The notes under the pieces are model-generated. The model did no database searches. It was given only the letters and a program-made list of their open reading frames with translations, and was not told the origin of the DNA. Positions 24,405 through 25,025 of a stretch of 25,025 nucleotides of DNA are shown here, in pieces (the stretch's first letter is position 1; every line of letters begins with the position of its first letter). Source of the stretch: CAZAFM01 sp964484395 (GTDB taxonomy: Bacteria > Campylobacterota > Campylobacteria > Campylobacterales > CAZAFM01). A program made the translations under genes and the position numbers. The stretch spans positions 1-25,025 of the forward strand of contig CAZAFM010000026.1 of the NCBI GenBank assembly GCA_964484395.1, written 5' to 3'.

Positions 24405-24475
24405 ATCACATTCGCAGAGTGATTAGTAGGGATACGCAAGCCGAACAGACTTTGCAAAAATATACAGGAGTTTTT

Positions 24476-24787
24476 ATGAAGAAGTTTCTTTTAGTATTTC
24501 TTGCATTTGCAGGAGTGGCGTTTGCAGCAGAAGGTGTAGATGGTCAGAGTATGATAATGGCATACTCAGTAGTAGCAGCGGGCGTAGGTCTAGGACTTGC
24601 AGCACTAGGTGGCGCTATAGGTATGGGTAACACAGCAGCAGCGACTATCGCTGGGACAGCTAGAAACCCAGGTCTTGGTGGTAAGCTTATGACTACAATG
24701 TTTATCGCACTTGCGATGATTGAAGCACAAGTTATCTACACACTTGTTATTGCGCTTATCGCACTATACGCAAACCCTTTCCTTTAA
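24476..24787 (+). CDS. atpE: F-type ATP synthase subunit c
   Basis: Subunit c forms the membrane rotor ring of F1Fo ATP synthase and carries the ion-binding carboxylate. The product is 103 residues from ATG 24476, six bases after CAGGAG. An in-frame upstream start at 24419 is unlikely, because its added residues do not look like this family. The N-terminus (MKKFLLVFLAFAGVAFA) resembles a cleavable signal, as in other epsilonproteobacterial c subunits. Helix 1 carries the glycine-rich AAGVGLGLAALGGAIGMG (about 34-51), the polar loop has ARNPG (62-66), and helix 2 has the ion-binding E83 in MIEAQVIY. The residue after E83 is Ala and no Na+-type Ser/Thr follows, so protons are the likely coupling ion. 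It stands alone, away from other atp genes, as expected in this group. A hairpin and tRNA-Leu follow. Confidence 0.96.
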   Translation: MKKFLLVFLAFAGVAFAAEGVDGQSMIMAYSVVAAGVGLGLAALGGAIGMGNTAAATIAGTARNPGLGGKLMTTMFIALAMIEAQVIYTLVIALIALYANPFL

Positions 24788-24795
24788 TAGTTATT

Positions 24796-24822
24796 TTCTA
24801 GCAGGGTCACCCCTTGCTAGAA
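24796..24822 (+). terminator. Strong hairpin after atpE, possible terminator or processing signal
   Basis: TTCTAGCA (24796-24803) pairs with TGCTAGAA (24815-24822), and GGG/CCC pairs extend the stem inside. It lies 8 bases after the atpE stop. No U-run follows, so it is not a textbook intrinsic terminator. It may instead stabilise the abundant atpE message, or it may separate atpE from the tRNA located 12 bases further on. Confidence 0.55.
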
Positions 24823-24834
24823 GCTCCAAATTCT

Positions 24835-24919
24835 GCGATCGTGGTGGAACGGTAGACACGCCATCTTGAGGGGGTGGTGCACTCAGTGTGTGGGAGTTCA
24901 AATCTCCCCGATCGCACCA
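24835..24919 (+). tRNA. tRNA-Leu(GAG)
   Basis: An 85-base tRNA with encoded CCA. The acceptor stem GCGATCG (24835-24841) pairs with CGATCGC (24909-24915), then A and CCA (24917-24919). The D-arm region has GGTAGACAC, the anticodon stem is CCATC/GGTGG around TTGAGGG, and the anticodon GAG is at 24868-24870, decoding CUC/CUU leucine codons. The long variable arm (GCAC-TCA-GTGT) marks a class II tRNA. The T arm is GGGAG/CTCCC with loop TTCAAAT. All stems pair. Confidence 0.97.
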
Positions 24920-24962
24920 TTTTGTTGCCCTGTATAGGGATTTTAAGAGCTTTCAAAATTTG

Positions 24963-25001
24963 ACTTACCCTTAAACTTACCCTCATTTCCTTAACTTACT
25001 T
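24963..25001 (-). repeat. Short direct repeats downstream of tRNA-Leu (ACTTACCC type)
   Basis: Copies occur at 24963-24970 and 24975-24982 (both ACTTACCC, 12 bases apart), and a variant ACTTACTT is at 24994-25001. Read on the minus strand they are GGGTAAGT. Short direct repeats at the edge of a tRNA gene resemble the arm-type binding sites of tyrosine integrases, but nothing here proves it. Confidence 0.4.
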
Positions 25002-25025
25002 CTATATTATTTAGCTTTTCAAGGT
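24991..25025 (-). CDS. Possible 3' end of a minus-strand gene (integrase-like candidate)
   Basis: On the minus strand one frame is open from the window edge to a TAA at 24991-24993. It encodes LEKLNNIEVS as its last ten residues. Eleven codons are far too few to identify a family. Location about 70 bases past a tRNA 3' end, on the opposite strand, is where a tRNA-targeted integrase gene often ends, so it is listed as a candidate only. It could equally be noncoding. Confidence 0.15.
   Translation of the reverse strand, partial: LEKLNNIEVS

Noticed and set aside
24926..24945. CCCTGTATAGGG hairpin after tRNA-Leu as the tRNA terminator
   Set aside because: The stem is only 4 bp and is followed by a mixed ATTTTAAG rather than a clear T-run; too weak to call.

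Overview
The window looks like a chromosomal segment of a Campylobacterota (Epsilonproteobacteria) bacterium, most likely a Sulfurimonas-type or related free-living member. The DNA is AT-rich with short or absent intergenic spacers. The order (secreted small protein)-polyprenyl synthase-hemA-proS-fxsA-hemC is, from memory, typical of this phylum. atpE stands alone instead of sitting in the atp operon and encodes a c subunit with a leader-like N-terminus. The genus is an inference. Nearly all genes are on the + strand; only one peptidase gene is on the minus strand.

Layout. (1) 1-3727: the 3' part of murC, a small membrane protein and mutS2, packed with almost no spacing. (2) 3770-6410: a promoter/terminator-like leader, then a tandem universal stress protein and a three-PAS diguanylate cyclase. 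(3) 6395-6613: a heptanucleotide (AGAAGGT) tandem array broken by a 100-N assembly gap. It supplies the stop codon of the cyclase gene and the Shine-Dalgarno of hisD. (4) 6620-13733: hisD, a possible 26-codon ORF, a secreted small protein, a long-chain polyprenyl diphosphate synthase, hemA, proS, fxsA and hemC, mostly linked by overlapping stop and start codons. (5) 13756-22339: a 6S RNA gene with its own promoter, then purD, an RDD membrane protein, lptD, a long mlaD-like gene, a small J-domain protein, a phosphoribosyltransferase-like protein and pnp, ending in a 12-bp bidirectional terminator. (6) 22343-25025: a secreted S9 peptidase (minus strand), a compact divergent promoter region, atpE, a hairpin, tRNA-Leu(GAG), and a short tail that may be the edge of an integrated element.

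How the genes fit together. The window is mostly core housekeeping: peptidoglycan precursor synthesis (murC), histidine (hisD), tetrapyrroles (hemA, hemC), the quinone side chain (polyprenyl synthase), purines (purD), translation (proS, tRNA-Leu), RNA turnover (pnp), outer-membrane building (lptD, mlaD) and energy (atpE). No clear new defence or mobile system is visible.

The points most worth a second look are the repeat that forms the hisD ribosome-binding site, the MCE protein with a long helix and a C-terminal beta-barrel-like region (a possible trans-envelope lipid bridge), the 6S RNA acting as leader of a long operon that ends with an exoribonuclease gene, and the possible integration site at tRNA-Leu.
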